The translations under genes were made by a program, and so were the position numbers. A stretch of DNA of 64,000 bases from Marinobacter maritimus (GTDB taxonomy: Bacteria > Pseudomonadota > Gammaproteobacteria > Pseudomonadales > Oleiphilaceae), in the NCBI RefSeq assembly GCF_007671675.1, contig NZ_VCGW01000004.1, positions 248,001-312,000 of the forward strand, read 5' to 3'. Positions 1 through 8,469 of the stretch are shown here, one piece after another. The notes below the pieces were generated by a model. The model was not told where the DNA came from and made no database searches. It saw nothing but the letters and a program-made list of their open reading frames with translations. Every line of letters begins with the position of its first letter. Within the stretch, counting starts at the first letter, position 1.

Positions 1-497
1 ATCTCGTGGTTCCCCACGATGCTCTGCTGGGTGAAGAAGGCCGCGGGTTTACCTACCTGATGCAGGAGTTGCCCCGTGAGCGTTTGGGCGTTGGCGCCCA
101 AGCGGTAGGGGCGACCGAAGGCGTACTGGCGATTACTCTGGATTACGTGCAACAACGTAAAGCCTTTGGCCAGAGAGTGGCCGATTTCCAGAATACCCGG
201 TTCAAGCTAGCAGAAGCCCGCGCGCGGCTGGAGATGGCGAAAGCCTATCTAAAACAATGCATCGCTAAATATCTACAAGGCGAGATGGGGCCAGCCGATG
301 CAGCCATTCTGAAGCTGATGCTCACGGAAATGCAGTGTGATATTGCCAACGATTGTCTGCAGTTGTTCGGTGGTTACGGTTACACCGTTGAGTACCCCGT
401 ATCCCGCTTTTTTGTGGACGCCCGGGTACAGACTATCTACGCCGGGACATCTGAAATCATGAAAGAAGTGATTGCCCGCTCCATGCTGGGCAAATAG
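1..497 (+). CDS. Acyl-CoA dehydrogenase, C-terminal part (5' end outside window)
   Basis: The reading frame is open from the first base, so only about the last 165 residues are present. They form the C-terminal helical domain of a flavin acyl-CoA dehydrogenase, which oxidises acyl-CoA to trans-2-enoyl-CoA and passes electrons to ETF. Visible marks are QELPRERL, QLFGGYGYTVEYP and the end IYAGTSEIMKEVIAR. The IYxGTSE form with ELPRERL upstream is typical of LCAD/IVD-like members, where the catalytic Glu is in the ELPRER helix and not in the IYEGT position used by MCAD. It closely resembles the second acyl-CoA dehydrogenase at 2633. A thiolase follows after 50 bases, so it is probably the upstream part of the same operon. 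Substrate chain length cannot be read from this part. Confidence 0.95.
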   Translation, partial: LVVPHDALLGEEGRGFTYLMQELPRERLGVGAQAVGATEGVLAITLDYVQQRKAFGQRVADFQNTRFKLAEARARLEMAKAYLKQCIAKYLQGEMGPADAAILKLMLTEMQCDIANDCLQLFGGYGYTVEYPVSRFFVDARVQTIYAGTSEIMKEVIARSMLGK

Positions 498-547
498 ATT
501 ATTCGTTCTCCAGACTTTTATTGACCTGAAACTTGAGGAAACAAACG

Positions 548-1735
548 ATGAAACTGACCGACGTAGTAATTCTCGACGGCGCTCGCACGGCCATCGGCGG
601 CTTTGGTGGCAGCCTGAGCTCGCTGAGCCCTGCCGAGCTGGGAACCTGCGCGGCGAACGAGGCTATCAAACGCTCGGGAGTGCCCGCAGAAGACATCGAC
701 CATTCCATTTTCGGACATATTATTCCGACTGGCCCGGCAGATGCCTACGTTGCGCGTCACATTGGTCTCAATGCCGGTCTGCAAAAAGGTTCTGCGGCGC
801 TCAATGTGAATCGTCTCTGTGGTTCCGGCGTTCAGTCGGTTATCAGTGCCGCGCAAATGATCATGATGGGCGACAGCCGGATTGCACTGGCCGGTGGTGC
901 CGAAAGCATGAGCCAGGGCGCCTATGTTCTGCCTAATGTCCGCAAGGGCCTGCGGATGGGTGACGGCAAAGCGGTTGATATGACACTGGGGACTCTCTCC
1001 GATCCGTTTGGCAGTGGCCACATGGGCATGACGGCAGAGAGGATCGCAGAAAAGTACGGCCTCAGCCGTGAAGATCTGGATACCTTCTCGGCAGAAAGTC
1101 ACCGCCGTGCCAGCCACGCCATTGAGAGTGGCTACTTTAAAGAGCAGATTGTGCCGGTGACTGTGAAGCAGGGCCGCAAGGAAGTCACCTTTGAACAGGA
1201 CGAGCATGTGCGTGCTGGCACCACCGCAGAGAGCCTTGCGGGCCTGAAGCCGGCTTTTACCAAAGAAGGCATAGTAACGCCGGGCAACGCGTCGGGTATT
1301 AACGACGGTGCGGCCGCCATGGTGCTGACCAGCGCAGCAGAAGCCGAAAAGCGCGGGCTTAAAGCTCGTGCTCGCATCGTGGGCTATGCCTTTGCGGGGG
1401 TAGACCCCAGCGTAATGGGCCTGGGCCCAATTCCGGCTGTGCGTAGCGTGCTTGAGAAGACCGGTCTCAGTGTTGCAGATCTGGATGTTATTGAGTCCAA
1501 CGAGGCGTTTGCGGCTCAGGCGCTTGCGGTCAGCAAGGAGCTGGGTCTGCCAGCAGACAAGGTGAACCCGAATGGCGGCGCTGTTGCTCTGGGGCATCCG
1601 GTGGGGGCTACGGGTTCCATTCTCATCATCAAAACCCTTGCAGAGCTTGAGCGCACCGGCGGTCGCTATGGCCTGATTACCATGTGTATTGGTGGCGGTC
1701 AGGGTATTGCGCTGATTGTTGAGAGCATCGCCTGA
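548..1735 (+). CDS. Acetyl-CoA C-acyltransferase (thiolase)
   Basis: A 395-residue thiolase that cleaves 3-ketoacyl-CoA with CoA to acetyl-CoA and a shortened acyl-CoA. The nucleophilic Cys is C91 in NRLCGSGVQ. The general base H350 lies in GHPVGATG and the second active-site Cys is C380 in CIGGGQG, so the catalytic set is complete. The ATG at 548 is chosen because GAGG lies about 8 bases upstream; a TTG 15 bases earlier adds only a short non-family extension. It lies between two acyl-CoA dehydrogenases and an SDR, which supports catabolism and not biosynthetic acetoacetyl-CoA formation. The exact substrate (straight-chain or 2-methylacetoacetyl-CoA) is not determined. Confidence 0.96.
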   Translation: MKLTDVVILDGARTAIGGFGGSLSSLSPAELGTCAANEAIKRSGVPAEDIDHSIFGHIIPTGPADAYVARHIGLNAGLQKGSAALNVNRLCGSGVQSVISAAQMIMMGDSRIALAGGAESMSQGAYVLPNVRKGLRMGDGKAVDMTLGTLSDPFGSGHMGMTAERIAEKYGLSREDLDTFSAESHRRASHAIESGYFKEQIVPVTVKQGRKEVTFEQDEHVRAGTTAESLAGLKPAFTKEGIVTPGNASGINDGAAAMVLTSAAEAEKRGLKARARIVGYAFAGVDPSVMGLGPIPAVRSVLEKTGLSVADLDVIESNEAFAAQALAVSKELGLPADKVNPNGGAVALGHPVGATGSILIIKTLAELERTGGRYGLITMCIGGGQGIALIVESIA

Positions 1736-1776
1736 GTCCGCGGTTTTATTTCTTTTTGAGGCTGAATTGGATAAAG

Positions 1777-1792
1777 TTTACGTTAACGTAAA
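1777..1792. promoter_or_regulatory. 16-bp perfect palindrome, candidate LiuR-like operator
   Basis: TTTACGTTAACGTAAA reads identically on both strands and lies in the 110-base gap between the thiolase and the SDR gene, 53 bases before the SDR start. An ACGTnnACGT core in a palindrome resembles the published consensus of LiuR, a MerR-family regulator of branched-chain amino acid and fatty acid degradation in gammaproteobacteria. The match is from memory of the motif. No regulator gene is in view. Confidence 0.5.
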
Positions 1793-1845
1793 GATTGGCT
1801 TGTTTCCAATTCAGCCGAAAACACCTGATGCGAAGGGAGAAAGTG

Positions 1846-2607
1846 ATGGAGTTCAAAAACATACCGGCCATTGTGACAGGTGGTGCCTCCGGGCTCGGCG
1901 AGGGCGCAGCCCGGGCACTGGCTGCTGCAGGCTGTAAAGTTGCCATCCTGGATCTACAAAAAGAGCAGGGTGAGAAGGTTGCTGCGGATATTGGCGGGAT
2001 TTTCGTACACTGCGATGTGAGCTCGGCTGACAGTGCAGAAGCTGCGCTGGCGACGGCCCGTGAAGCCCATGGGCTGTGTGGCATTGCGGTTAACTGCGCG
2101 GGTATTGGCCCGGCAGCGAAAATTCTGGGCCGCGAAGGCGTAATGCCGCTGGAGAGCTTCAGCAAGGTTATACAGATCAACCTGATCGGTACCTTCAATA
2201 TTCTGAGGCTTGCGGCCGCCGATATGGCGCAGCGCGACCCCAACGCAGAAGGTGAACGCGGCGTGATTATCAATACCGCTTCCGTAGCCGCTTACGAAGG
2301 GCAGATCGGACAGGCGGCGTACAGCGCCTCCAAGGGTGGTGTTGTTGCTCTGACTATTCAGTCGGCCCGGGAGCTTGCTCGCGAAGGTATCCGCGTGAAT
2401 ACCATCGCACCGGGTCTGTTTATGACTCCGATGATGTCTGGCATGCCGCAAGAGGTGCAGGACAGCCTGGCGGCCACGCTGCCATTCCCCAAGCGCCTGG
2501 GTAAGCCCGAGGAGTTTGGCATGATGGTAGACCAGATGGTGCGCAACCCGATCCTGAACGGAGAAACGATCCGGCTGGACTGTGCCTTGCGTATGGCGCC
2601 TAAATGA
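1846..2607 (+). CDS. SDR-family 3-hydroxyacyl-CoA dehydrogenase-like protein
   Basis: A 253-residue classical short-chain dehydrogenase. The NAD(H)-binding TGGASGLG is at residues 11-18, NCAG at 83-86, and the catalytic triad is S146, Y159 and K163 in YSASK. The arrangement, and the long insert after residue 120 before the catalytic Ser, resemble the HSD10 / 3-hydroxy-2-methylbutyryl-CoA dehydrogenase group. These oxidise 3-hydroxyacyl-CoA to 3-ketoacyl-CoA, the step before thiolysis. ATG 1846 is preceded by GAAGGGAGA; an upstream TTG at 1795 would run through the palindrome region and is unlikely. Dehydrogenase, thiolase and SDR together could make an isoleucine or branched acyl-CoA route, but no enoyl-CoA hydratase is visible. 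The family is certain and the substrate is inferred. Confidence 0.93.
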   Translation: MEFKNIPAIVTGGASGLGEGAARALAAAGCKVAILDLQKEQGEKVAADIGGIFVHCDVSSADSAEAALATAREAHGLCGIAVNCAGIGPAAKILGREGVMPLESFSKVIQINLIGTFNILRLAAADMAQRDPNAEGERGVIINTASVAAYEGQIGQAAYSASKGGVVALTIQSARELAREGIRVNTIAPGLFMTPMMSGMPQEVQDSLAATLPFPKRLGKPEEFGMMVDQMVRNPILNGETIRLDCALRMAPK

Positions 2608-2632
2608 ATTCAAGCATCTGAGGGAGAGTGTC

Positions 2633-3796
2633 ATGGAGAGCACAATGACTAGCACTGTGGATCAAGAAGAACTCGCACTGTTCCGGTCGTCCGTCATCAA
2701 GGCTCTGGAAACAGAAGTAGCTCCGCATTACGAGGCGTGGGAGAAATCCGGCGTTGTACCCCGTGAACTCTGGAACACTCTCGGCGATGCCGGCATGTTG
2801 TGCGTCGACATTCCTGAAGACTGTGGCGGGTGTGGCGCGCCGTTCCAATACTCTGTGGTTGTCGGCGAAGAGCTGGCCCGCATGGGGTTTGGTGCGCTTT
2901 CGACCAACGTCATGGTGCATTCGGACATTGTGGCTCCCTACATTAGCCACTTGGGTAACGAGGCCCAGAAGCAGCAGTGGTTGCCGAAAATGGTGTCTGG
3001 TGACGTGGTTGGCGCTATCGCCATGACCGAGCCGGGTGCCGGCAGTGATCTGCAGGCGATGCGCACCAGCGCTGTGCGGGACGGCGATGACTATATCCTG
3101 AACGGATCCAAAACTTTCATCACCAATGGCCAGCATGCCGATATGGTGATCGTGGCCGCGAAAACTGATCCTTCTGCAGGTGCGAAGGGCATCAGCCTGT
3201 TTCTGGTGGATACCAGCCTGGAGGGTTACAGCCGCGGGCGAAATCTTGAAAAAATAGGCCAGCACAGCGGTGATACTTCCGAGATGTTCTTTTCTGACAT
3301 GCGCGTACCGGCATCGGCGCTTGTGGGTGAGGAAGGCAAGGGTTTTGTTTACCTGATGCAGGAATTGCCGAGAGAGCGGCTGGTTATCGGCGCGCTGGGC
3401 GTCGCTGCGGCCAGAGGCGCACTGGATTTGACGATAGCCTACACCCACGAGCGGGTACTGTTCGGGCAGAAGCTGGCGCAGCTCCAGAATACCCGTTTTG
3501 AAATCGCTCGCATGGAAACCGATTACCAGGTTAATAAAGCGTTCGTGGCCCAGTGCATAAGCCAGTACGAAGTTGGCGAACTGGATGCGCCGACCGCGTC
3601 CATGGCCAAGTACAGCGCAACCGAAATGCAGTGCCGCGTGGCAGACGGCTGCCTGCAGTTGTTTGGCGGTTATGGCTACACCACCGAATATCCGATTTCC
3701 CGTGCGTTTATGGATGCCCGTGTTCAGCGCATTTATGGTGGCACCTCGGAAGTCATGAAAGAAATCATCGCCCGCTCCGTGTTGGGACGAGTCTGA
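2633..3796 (+). CDS. Acyl-CoA dehydrogenase (LCAD-like)
   Basis: A complete 387-residue FAD acyl-CoA dehydrogenase. The middle-domain signature IAMTEPGAGSDLQ, NGSKTFITNGQ and the C-terminal QLFGGYGYTTEYP and IYGGTSEVMKEIIAR are all present. As in the partial enzyme at the window start, the MCAD-type catalytic Glu position is Gly (IYGGT), and the likely base is the Glu in QELPRERL, as in LCAD and isovaleryl-CoA dehydrogenase. ATG 2633 follows AGGGAGAG; ATG 2645 is a possible alternative. The SDR ends 25 bases upstream and a thiolase begins 18 bases downstream, so the three are almost surely co-transcribed. Two such enzymes in one operon suggest two successive or differently sized substrates. 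Confidence 0.95.
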   Translation: MESTMTSTVDQEELALFRSSVIKALETEVAPHYEAWEKSGVVPRELWNTLGDAGMLCVDIPEDCGGCGAPFQYSVVVGEELARMGFGALSTNVMVHSDIVAPYISHLGNEAQKQQWLPKMVSGDVVGAIAMTEPGAGSDLQAMRTSAVRDGDDYILNGSKTFITNGQHADMVIVAAKTDPSAGAKGISLFLVDTSLEGYSRGRNLEKIGQHSGDTSEMFFSDMRVPASALVGEEGKGFVYLMQELPRERLVIGALGVAAARGALDLTIAYTHERVLFGQKLAQLQNTRFEIARMETDYQVNKAFVAQCISQYEVGELDAPTASMAKYSATEMQCRVADGCLQLFGGYGYTTEYPISRAFMDARVQRIYGGTSEVMKEIIARSVLGRV

Positions 3797-3814
3797 AATC
3801 AGTGAGGTTTGAGT

Positions 3815-4996
3815 ATGAGCGATAACAGCGTTGTGATTGCGGGTTCTGCTCGCACGCCCATGGGCGGCATGATGGGATCTTTGAGTTCCGTGCGCTCTCC
3901 CGACTTGGGCGCCGTAGCTATCAAGGCAGCCATTGAGCGCAGTGGCTTGAAACCTGCAGACATTCAGGAAGTGGTTATGGGTTGCGTGCTGCCTGCCGGG
4001 CTGGGTCAGGCGCCGGCTCGCCAGGCATCCCGTGCCTCAGGCATTCCTGACAGCTCTGGCTGCACCACCGTAAACAAGATGTGCGGTTCCGGGATGCAGG
4101 CGGTGATCATGGCTCATGACCAGATCAAGGCAGGTACCAACAACATCATGATTGCCGGTGGCATGGAGAACATGAGCCAGGCGCCTTACCTGTTACCCAA
4201 AGCCCGCAGCGGCATGCGCATGGGCCACGGGCAGGTGATGGACAGCATGTTTCTTGATGGTCTGGAAGATGCTTACGAAGGTGGCCTGATGGGCGGCTTT
4301 GCGCAGCGCTCGGCCGATGACTACAACATCACCCGTGAAGCCATGGACGAGTTTGCCATCGGCTCGCTGAACAAAGCGCTGGCGGCGATCGAGAACGGCT
4401 GGTGCAAACCTGAAATCGCGGCCGTTAGCGTTCCCGGACGTGGTGGCGAAACCCTCGTGGATACCGACGAGCAGCCCGGTAATGCTCGCCCCGACAAAAT
4501 CCCCAAACTGAAACCGGCCTTTAAAAAAGATGGTACGGTTACCGCCGCTAACTCCAGTTCTATCAGTGACGGCGCGTCGGCTCTGGTGCTTGCTTCTGCG
4601 GCTGAAGCCAAAGCTCGCGGACTAACTCCGCAGGCTCGTATTGTGGCTCATGCGACGCACGCCCAGTTGCCGGCCGAATTCACTCTGGCGCCCATCGGTG
4701 CGATCGAGAAGGTCTTGAAAAAAGCAGGTTGGAGCAAGGACGATGTGGATCTCTTCGAGATCAACGAAGCCTTTGCGGTTGTTTCCTTGCTGGCGATCAA
4801 CGAGCTGGGATTGGATGCGGAGAAGGTGAACGTTTACGGTGGCGCCTGTGCGCTCGGGCACCCGATTGGCTCGTCCGGTTCCCGGATTATGGTCACGCTC
4901 CTGAACGCGCTGAAACAGAAAGGATTGAAGCGCGGTGTCGCGTCCCTGTGTATCGGTGGCGGTGAGGCAACCGCGGTTGCTGTTGAGCTGATCTGA
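3815..4996 (+). CDS. Acetyl-CoA C-acetyltransferase (thiolase, second copy)
   Basis: A 393-residue thiolase with the complete active site: C90 in NKMCGSGMQ, H349 in GHPIGSSG and C379 in CIGGGEA. It resembles biosynthetic/acetoacetyl-type thiolases (NKMCGSGM, VNVYGGACALGHPIG) more than the first thiolase does. The two may therefore handle different ketoacyl-CoAs, one long or branched and one acetoacetyl-CoA. ATG 3815 has a GTGAGG upstream; a TTG two codons earlier is less likely. It closes the operon. The convergent transporter gene ends only 5 bases away, with no obvious hairpin terminator between them. Confidence 0.96.
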   Translation: MSDNSVVIAGSARTPMGGMMGSLSSVRSPDLGAVAIKAAIERSGLKPADIQEVVMGCVLPAGLGQAPARQASRASGIPDSSGCTTVNKMCGSGMQAVIMAHDQIKAGTNNIMIAGGMENMSQAPYLLPKARSGMRMGHGQVMDSMFLDGLEDAYEGGLMGGFAQRSADDYNITREAMDEFAIGSLNKALAAIENGWCKPEIAAVSVPGRGGETLVDTDEQPGNARPDKIPKLKPAFKKDGTVTAANSSSISDGASALVLASAAEAKARGLTPQARIVAHATHAQLPAEFTLAPIGAIEKVLKKAGWSKDDVDLFEINEAFAVVSLLAINELGLDAEKVNVYGGACALGHPIGSSGSRIMVTLLNALKQKGLKRGVASLCIGGGEATAVAVELI

Positions 4997-5001
4997 CACG
5001 G

Positions 5002-6204
5002 TCAGTATTGCTGCCGGCTCTGGCATTCCTGATTATTGAGCCGGCGCATTGACCAGAGCCCCAGGGCAGGGCCAGGCAGAAGCCAGAGTGTTACCCAGGC
5101 GCCCTGGGATTCCCAAAGATTACTGGTGATCCAGATTGCTGGTATGGTCAGAGCGAAACCTATGGCGTTCATTACCGCCAGTGACGCACCAACGTATTCT
5201 CTGGGTGCGGCAGAAGCCGCCAGTGCGGAAAACTGGGGTGAGTCGGCAATAACGGTGACACCCCACAGCATCAGCAGAATCAGCAAAGCTTCGGGTGGTG
5301 CCCAGGTAAGAAAAGGGTAAGCCAGGCAGATTATTCCCGATATGGCTAAGGTCCGGTTTGCGACCCATTGGCTCCCAAGCCTTTGGCTGAGCCGGCCGCC
5401 TCCCACGCAACCGAAAAACCCCACTGCGATTACGGTGAACGAAAGCAGAGGGATCAATTCCGGTGCTGCCTGCATTCGAAGAACTTCTCTGGTGATCAGT
5501 AGCGGTGTCAGCGTCCAGAAAGCATAAAGTTCCCAGCAATGGCCGAAGTAGCCACCGGCCACAGCCCGAAACCTTGGCGATCCAAGCCCGGCCAGGCCGC
5601 TTCGCAACCGGGTTTTTGCTGCCGTCATGGGCAGGTGAGGGCCATCCCCTAAAATCAGAATCAGCGCCCCTCCGACAAGAGCCAGTGCAGAAGAGCCAAG
5701 CAACGGCCATTGCCAGGGCAGCCCCGGTGTTATGCCTCGCAACAAATGGGGCATAGCGGTACCAAGGGTGAGCATGCCAACCAGCCAGGCCAGTGCAGTG
5801 CCGGTGTGTTTGGGCGTCCAGCCAATAACCAGCTTCATTCCCAACGGATATATTCCGGCGAGGCAAAGGCCCGTCAGAAAGCGCATTAAAAGGTCAAATG
5901 GCGGGGAGGACGCTGTGAATACAAAGCCAGCGTTCATCAGGGCGCCAAGCAGACTGGAGCATGCAAAAATGTAGCTGGCCCGGTAACGGTCGGCCAACCC
6001 TGAAACGGCAATGCCCAGAGTGCCAACGATAAAGCCTGCCTGAACGGTGAGCGTCAGATAGCCAAGATCTGATTCAGTCAGTCCCAGCTCCCGGGAGAGG
6101 GACAACCAGACACCGTTGATGCTGAACCAGAGCGAGGTTCCACAAAGCTGCGCCAGGACTATGACAAATAATGGATGGAGCTGCGCAGTTTTGCGGAGTA
6201 TCAC
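5002..6204 (-). CDS. MFS transporter
   Basis: A 400-residue hydrophobic protein with about 12 membrane segments and the major facilitator pattern. The loop-2 motif appears as GLADRYRASY, and the second half repeats it as GGGRLSQRLGSQ. The substrate is unknown. The start is GTG at 6204, chosen because AGGG lies 7 bases upstream. It begins 28 bases after the end of ilvM on the same strand, so it may be read from the ilvL-ilvG promoter and could export or import an amino- or keto-acid. That link rests on position only. The membrane location and family are clear. Confidence 0.85.
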   Translation of the reverse strand: MILRKTAQLHPLFVIVLAQLCGTSLWFSINGVWLSLSRELGLTESDLGYLTLTVQAGFIVGTLGIAVSGLADRYRASYIFACSSLLGALMNAGFVFTASSPPFDLLMRFLTGLCLAGIYPLGMKLVIGWTPKHTGTALAWLVGMLTLGTAMPHLLRGITPGLPWQWPLLGSSALALVGGALILILGDGPHLPMTAAKTRLRSGLAGLGSPRFRAVAGGYFGHCWELYAFWTLTPLLITREVLRMQAAPELIPLLSFTVIAVGFFGCVGGGRLSQRLGSQWVANRTLAISGIICLAYPFLTWAPPEALLILLMLWGVTVIADSPQFSALAASAAPREYVGASLAVMNAIGFALTIPAIWITSNLWESQGAWVTLWLLPGPALGLWSMRRLNNQECQSRQQY

Positions 6205-6232
6205 GGGGTTTCCCTGTTATCGTCCTGAGCTG

Positions 6233-6517
6233 TCAGGCTGTCAGGCTTGCTGCAGGTGCCAGGACTGGTGTGGTTAGTATAACCTCCGCCACAGTGTGCA
6301 GCTTTTCCAACTGCGATTGAAGCATAGTTAAAGATCGGGTGCCTTGAACGGTCAGAGCGATATCCAGAACACCGTCTGCAGTTTCCACCGCCATCTTTTC
6401 AATCCGGAAGCCACGGATACGAACCACCTGACACAGGCGCTCAAGCGCGGCAGCTTCGTGGTTCATCCGGCAGGTAATTGTATAACTGGGCGATTTACTG
6501 CTGCTGTCAGTGTTCAT
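6233..6517 (-). CDS. ilvM: Acetolactate synthase small (regulatory) subunit
   Basis: A 94-residue protein with a single ACT-like domain (about residues 10-80, including CRMNHEAAALERLCQVVRIR), the size of E. coli IlvM. The larger IlvN/IlvH subunits carry a second domain that is absent here. It stabilises and activates the IlvG catalytic subunit in valine/isoleucine synthesis. Its ATG overlaps the ilvG stop codon by four bases (ATGA, 6514-6517), so the two subunits are translationally coupled. IlvM-type enzymes in enterobacteria are valine-insensitive; whether that holds here is not visible. Confidence 0.88.
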   Translation of the reverse strand: MNTDSSSKSPSYTITCRMNHEAAALERLCQVVRIRGFRIEKMAVETADGVLDIALTVQGTRSLTMLQSQLEKLHTVAEVILTTPVLAPAASLTA

Positions 6518-8214
6518 GCAACTCTCTCCTTTTTATCCGCAGCGGAGCGGCGGGTTTCGTCAATCATCTCTTTGTTACTTCCACCCGGCTTTACAATCGG
6601 CCAGACGTTTCCTTCCCGGGCTATGGCAACGTGCAATAGCATCGGGCCGTTATAGGCGAGAATGGTTTCAATTCCCCGACGAACCTGGTCGGTGCGTTCA
6701 ATTTTCAAGGCAGGGATGTCGAACGCCCGGGCCATGGCGACAAAGTCTGGATTGTCGTCCAGATTAATCTGGCTTTCCCGGTTGTTGTAGAACAGCTCCT
6801 GTTGCTGGCGCACCATGCCCAGGCACTGGTTATCCATGATGATCAGCTTTACTGGCAGGCTATATCGGCGAATAGTGGCCAACTCCTGCGCGTTCATCAT
6901 GAACGAGCCATCACCGGTCACGTTCAAAACAGTGCTTTGCCGGTCGGCAAACTGGGCGCCGATTGCCGCTGGCAAACCAAAACCCATGGTGCCAAGGCCC
7001 CCGCTGGTCAGATGGTGGCGCGGGTGATCAAACTGGTAATGCTGGGCAACCCACATCTGATGCTGGCCAACGTCGCACGCAATAATCGTGTCGTCCGGGG
7101 CAACCCTGGAAAGCTGGCGGATGAACGCAGGGCCGGTAATTGGCGCCAGCGGCTCTTCGTTGTCTGCTGCCTGAAATCCGCCCGTCGTGCGCCAGGTCTG
7201 GCATTGTTTCCGCCAGTCGTTGATGGCCAGAGGAGTTTCTCTGAGCGCCCTTGTCAATTCGTCGAGAATGGCGTTCAGATCACCGCGAATCGCAAGTTCT
7301 GAGTTCCGGAGTTTGTTGAATTCGGCGGCATCGGCATCAATGTGTATTGTCCGGGCATTGGGCGCGAAGCCATCGAGCTTGCCAGTGGCCCGGTCGTCCA
7401 GGCGAGCACCGATAACCAGCAGAAGGTCACACTCGTCCACCGCCCGGTTGGCTGCGCGGGATCCATGCATGCCCAGCATGCCAAGGTTGTGGGTGCTGTA
7501 TTTACCGGGGTTCCCGATACCCTTGAGAGTTACCACCGCGGGTAGTTCTGAGCATTCCGAAAATTCACGAAAGCGGTCTTCCGAGTGTGCCAGGCTGATG
7601 CCTCCGCCGCTGTATAGCAGAGGCTTGCGGGCAGCGCGCAGCAAGGCGATCGCACCAGTCAGGTCCGGGCAGGCGGTCGGCGGTGGCGCAGGCGTGGTGA
7701 TGGGCGCAATGGTGGTTTCTGTCAGCAATACATCCTTGGGGATATCAATCCAAACAGGACCGGGTCGCCCGCTTTGGGCAAGCTTCATGGCCCCATCCAG
7801 AATACCGGGCAGTTCGTCTGCACTCTCAACCAGATAGCTGTGCTTCACTATGCCAAGGGTCATTCCCAGAACATCGGTTTCCTGAAAGGCATCCGTGCCG
7901 ATCAGTGCAGAGGGAACCTGGCCGGTAATAACCAGCATGGGAATGGAATCCCGGTGCGCGTTGGCAACACCGGTAATAAGGTTGGTGGCACCGGGGCCGG
8001 ATGTTGCAATACACACTCCCAGTCTGCCGCTGGCCCGGGCGTAGCCGTCGGCGGCCAAGGCGCAGCCTTGTTCGTGGCGGCATAGCACATGTTCCACGCG
8101 TACATCATCCACCAGAGCGTCGTAGAGCGGCATAATACAGCCGCCCGGGTAACCAAAAACCGTCTGGATGTTGTGGCGATGGAACGCTTCAAGAATGTGC
8201 TGTGCGCCGTTCAT
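6514..8214 (-). CDS. ilvG: Acetolactate synthase large (catalytic) subunit, IlvG type
   Basis: A 566-residue ThDP enzyme that condenses two pyruvates to acetolactate, or pyruvate with 2-ketobutyrate to acetohydroxybutyrate, in valine, leucine and isoleucine synthesis. The N-terminus MNGAQHILEAFHRHNIQTVF closely follows E. coli IlvG. The ThDP-activating Glu is E48 in RHEQGCALAADGYAR, followed by SGPGATNL, the FAD-domain GMLGMHG and the C-terminal ThDP motif GDGSFMMN. ATG 8214 is preceded by AGGAAA. The short partner ilvM and the attenuator upstream make this an ilvGM-type operon and not ilvBN or ilvIH. The usual downstream ilvE, ilvD and ilvA are not here. Confidence 0.95.
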   Translation of the reverse strand: MNGAQHILEAFHRHNIQTVFGYPGGCIMPLYDALVDDVRVEHVLCRHEQGCALAADGYARASGRLGVCIATSGPGATNLITGVANAHRDSIPMLVITGQVPSALIGTDAFQETDVLGMTLGIVKHSYLVESADELPGILDGAMKLAQSGRPGPVWIDIPKDVLLTETTIAPITTPAPPPTACPDLTGAIALLRAARKPLLYSGGGISLAHSEDRFREFSECSELPAVVTLKGIGNPGKYSTHNLGMLGMHGSRAANRAVDECDLLLVIGARLDDRATGKLDGFAPNARTIHIDADAAEFNKLRNSELAIRGDLNAILDELTRALRETPLAINDWRKQCQTWRTTGGFQAADNEEPLAPITGPAFIRQLSRVAPDDTIIACDVGQHQMWVAQHYQFDHPRHHLTSGGLGTMGFGLPAAIGAQFADRQSTVLNVTGDGSFMMNAQELATIRRYSLPVKLIIMDNQCLGMVRQQQELFYNNRESQINLDDNPDFVAMARAFDIPALKIERTDQVRRGIETILAYNGPMLLHVAIAREGNVWPIVKPGGSNKEMIDETRRSAADKKERVA

Positions 8215-8241
8215 TATCGTATTTCCTGTTTTTTCTTCCGC

Positions 8242-8280
8242 AAAAAGAAACCCCCGGGACCTTGCGGTGCCGGGGGTTTC
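8242..8280 (-). terminator. Attenuator (intrinsic terminator) before ilvG
   Basis: Read on the minus strand, an 11-bp perfect stem (GAAACCCCCGG with CCGGGGGTTTC, at 8270-8280 and 8247-8257) is followed directly by five U residues. It lies 22 bases after the stop codon of the branched-chain-rich leader peptide and 27 bases before ilvG. This is the position of a transcription attenuator, where leader translation decides between termination and read-through. Alternative antiterminator pairings were not computed. Confidence 0.85.
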
Positions 8281-8302
8281 TGGTGTTTTGTCAGGTTTGT
8301 CT

Positions 8303-8395
8303 CTATCTCACCCGCTTATCCACGCAAAATCCCCCGGAAGGTATCACTACCACGAGGACTAGCACTGCAAGGATGATCAATGAGTTGAGATTCAT
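8303..8395 (-). CDS. ilvL: ilv leader peptide (attenuation control)
   Basis: A 30-codon frame on the minus strand starts with ATG at 8395 and ends with TAG at 8303. Its first 18 residues read MNLNSLIILAVLVLVVVI, so 12 of residues 6-18 are Leu, Ile or Val. The remainder, PSGGFCVDKRVR, is polar. This composition just before an intrinsic terminator and ilvG is what is known for ilvL in enterobacteria. When charged Ile, Leu or Val tRNA is scarce, the ribosome stalls in the leader and prevents terminator formation. The gene is too short for normal gene calling. It is recognised by composition and position, not by sequence identity to E. coli IlvL. Confidence 0.85.
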   Translation of the reverse strand: MNLNSLIILAVLVLVVVIPSGGFCVDKRVR

Positions 8396-8426
8396 AAAAT
8401 GGACAATCTGCTCTGAATTCGTACAA

Positions 8427-8469
8427 AGATTCTGTGTAGAATCTACCCCACGTTTTTAACCGGTTGCAA
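8427..8469 (-). promoter_or_regulatory. Candidate promoter of the ilvL-ilvGM operon
   Basis: On the minus strand TTGCAA (8469-8464) and TAGATT (8445-8440) are separated by 18 bases, a plausible sigma-70 promoter about 45 bases before the leader start. The -35 lies inside the 22-bp palindrome at 8456-8477. A second inverted repeat, AGATTCT with AGAATCT (8427-8444), covers the -10. Neither box is a perfect match. Confidence 0.4.

Noticed and set aside
518-1597. A long open frame on the minus strand (about 359 codons) opposite the thiolase
   Set aside because: It is the antisense shadow of a GC-rich thiolase gene. It has no ribosome site, no domain and an amino-acid composition typical of such shadows.
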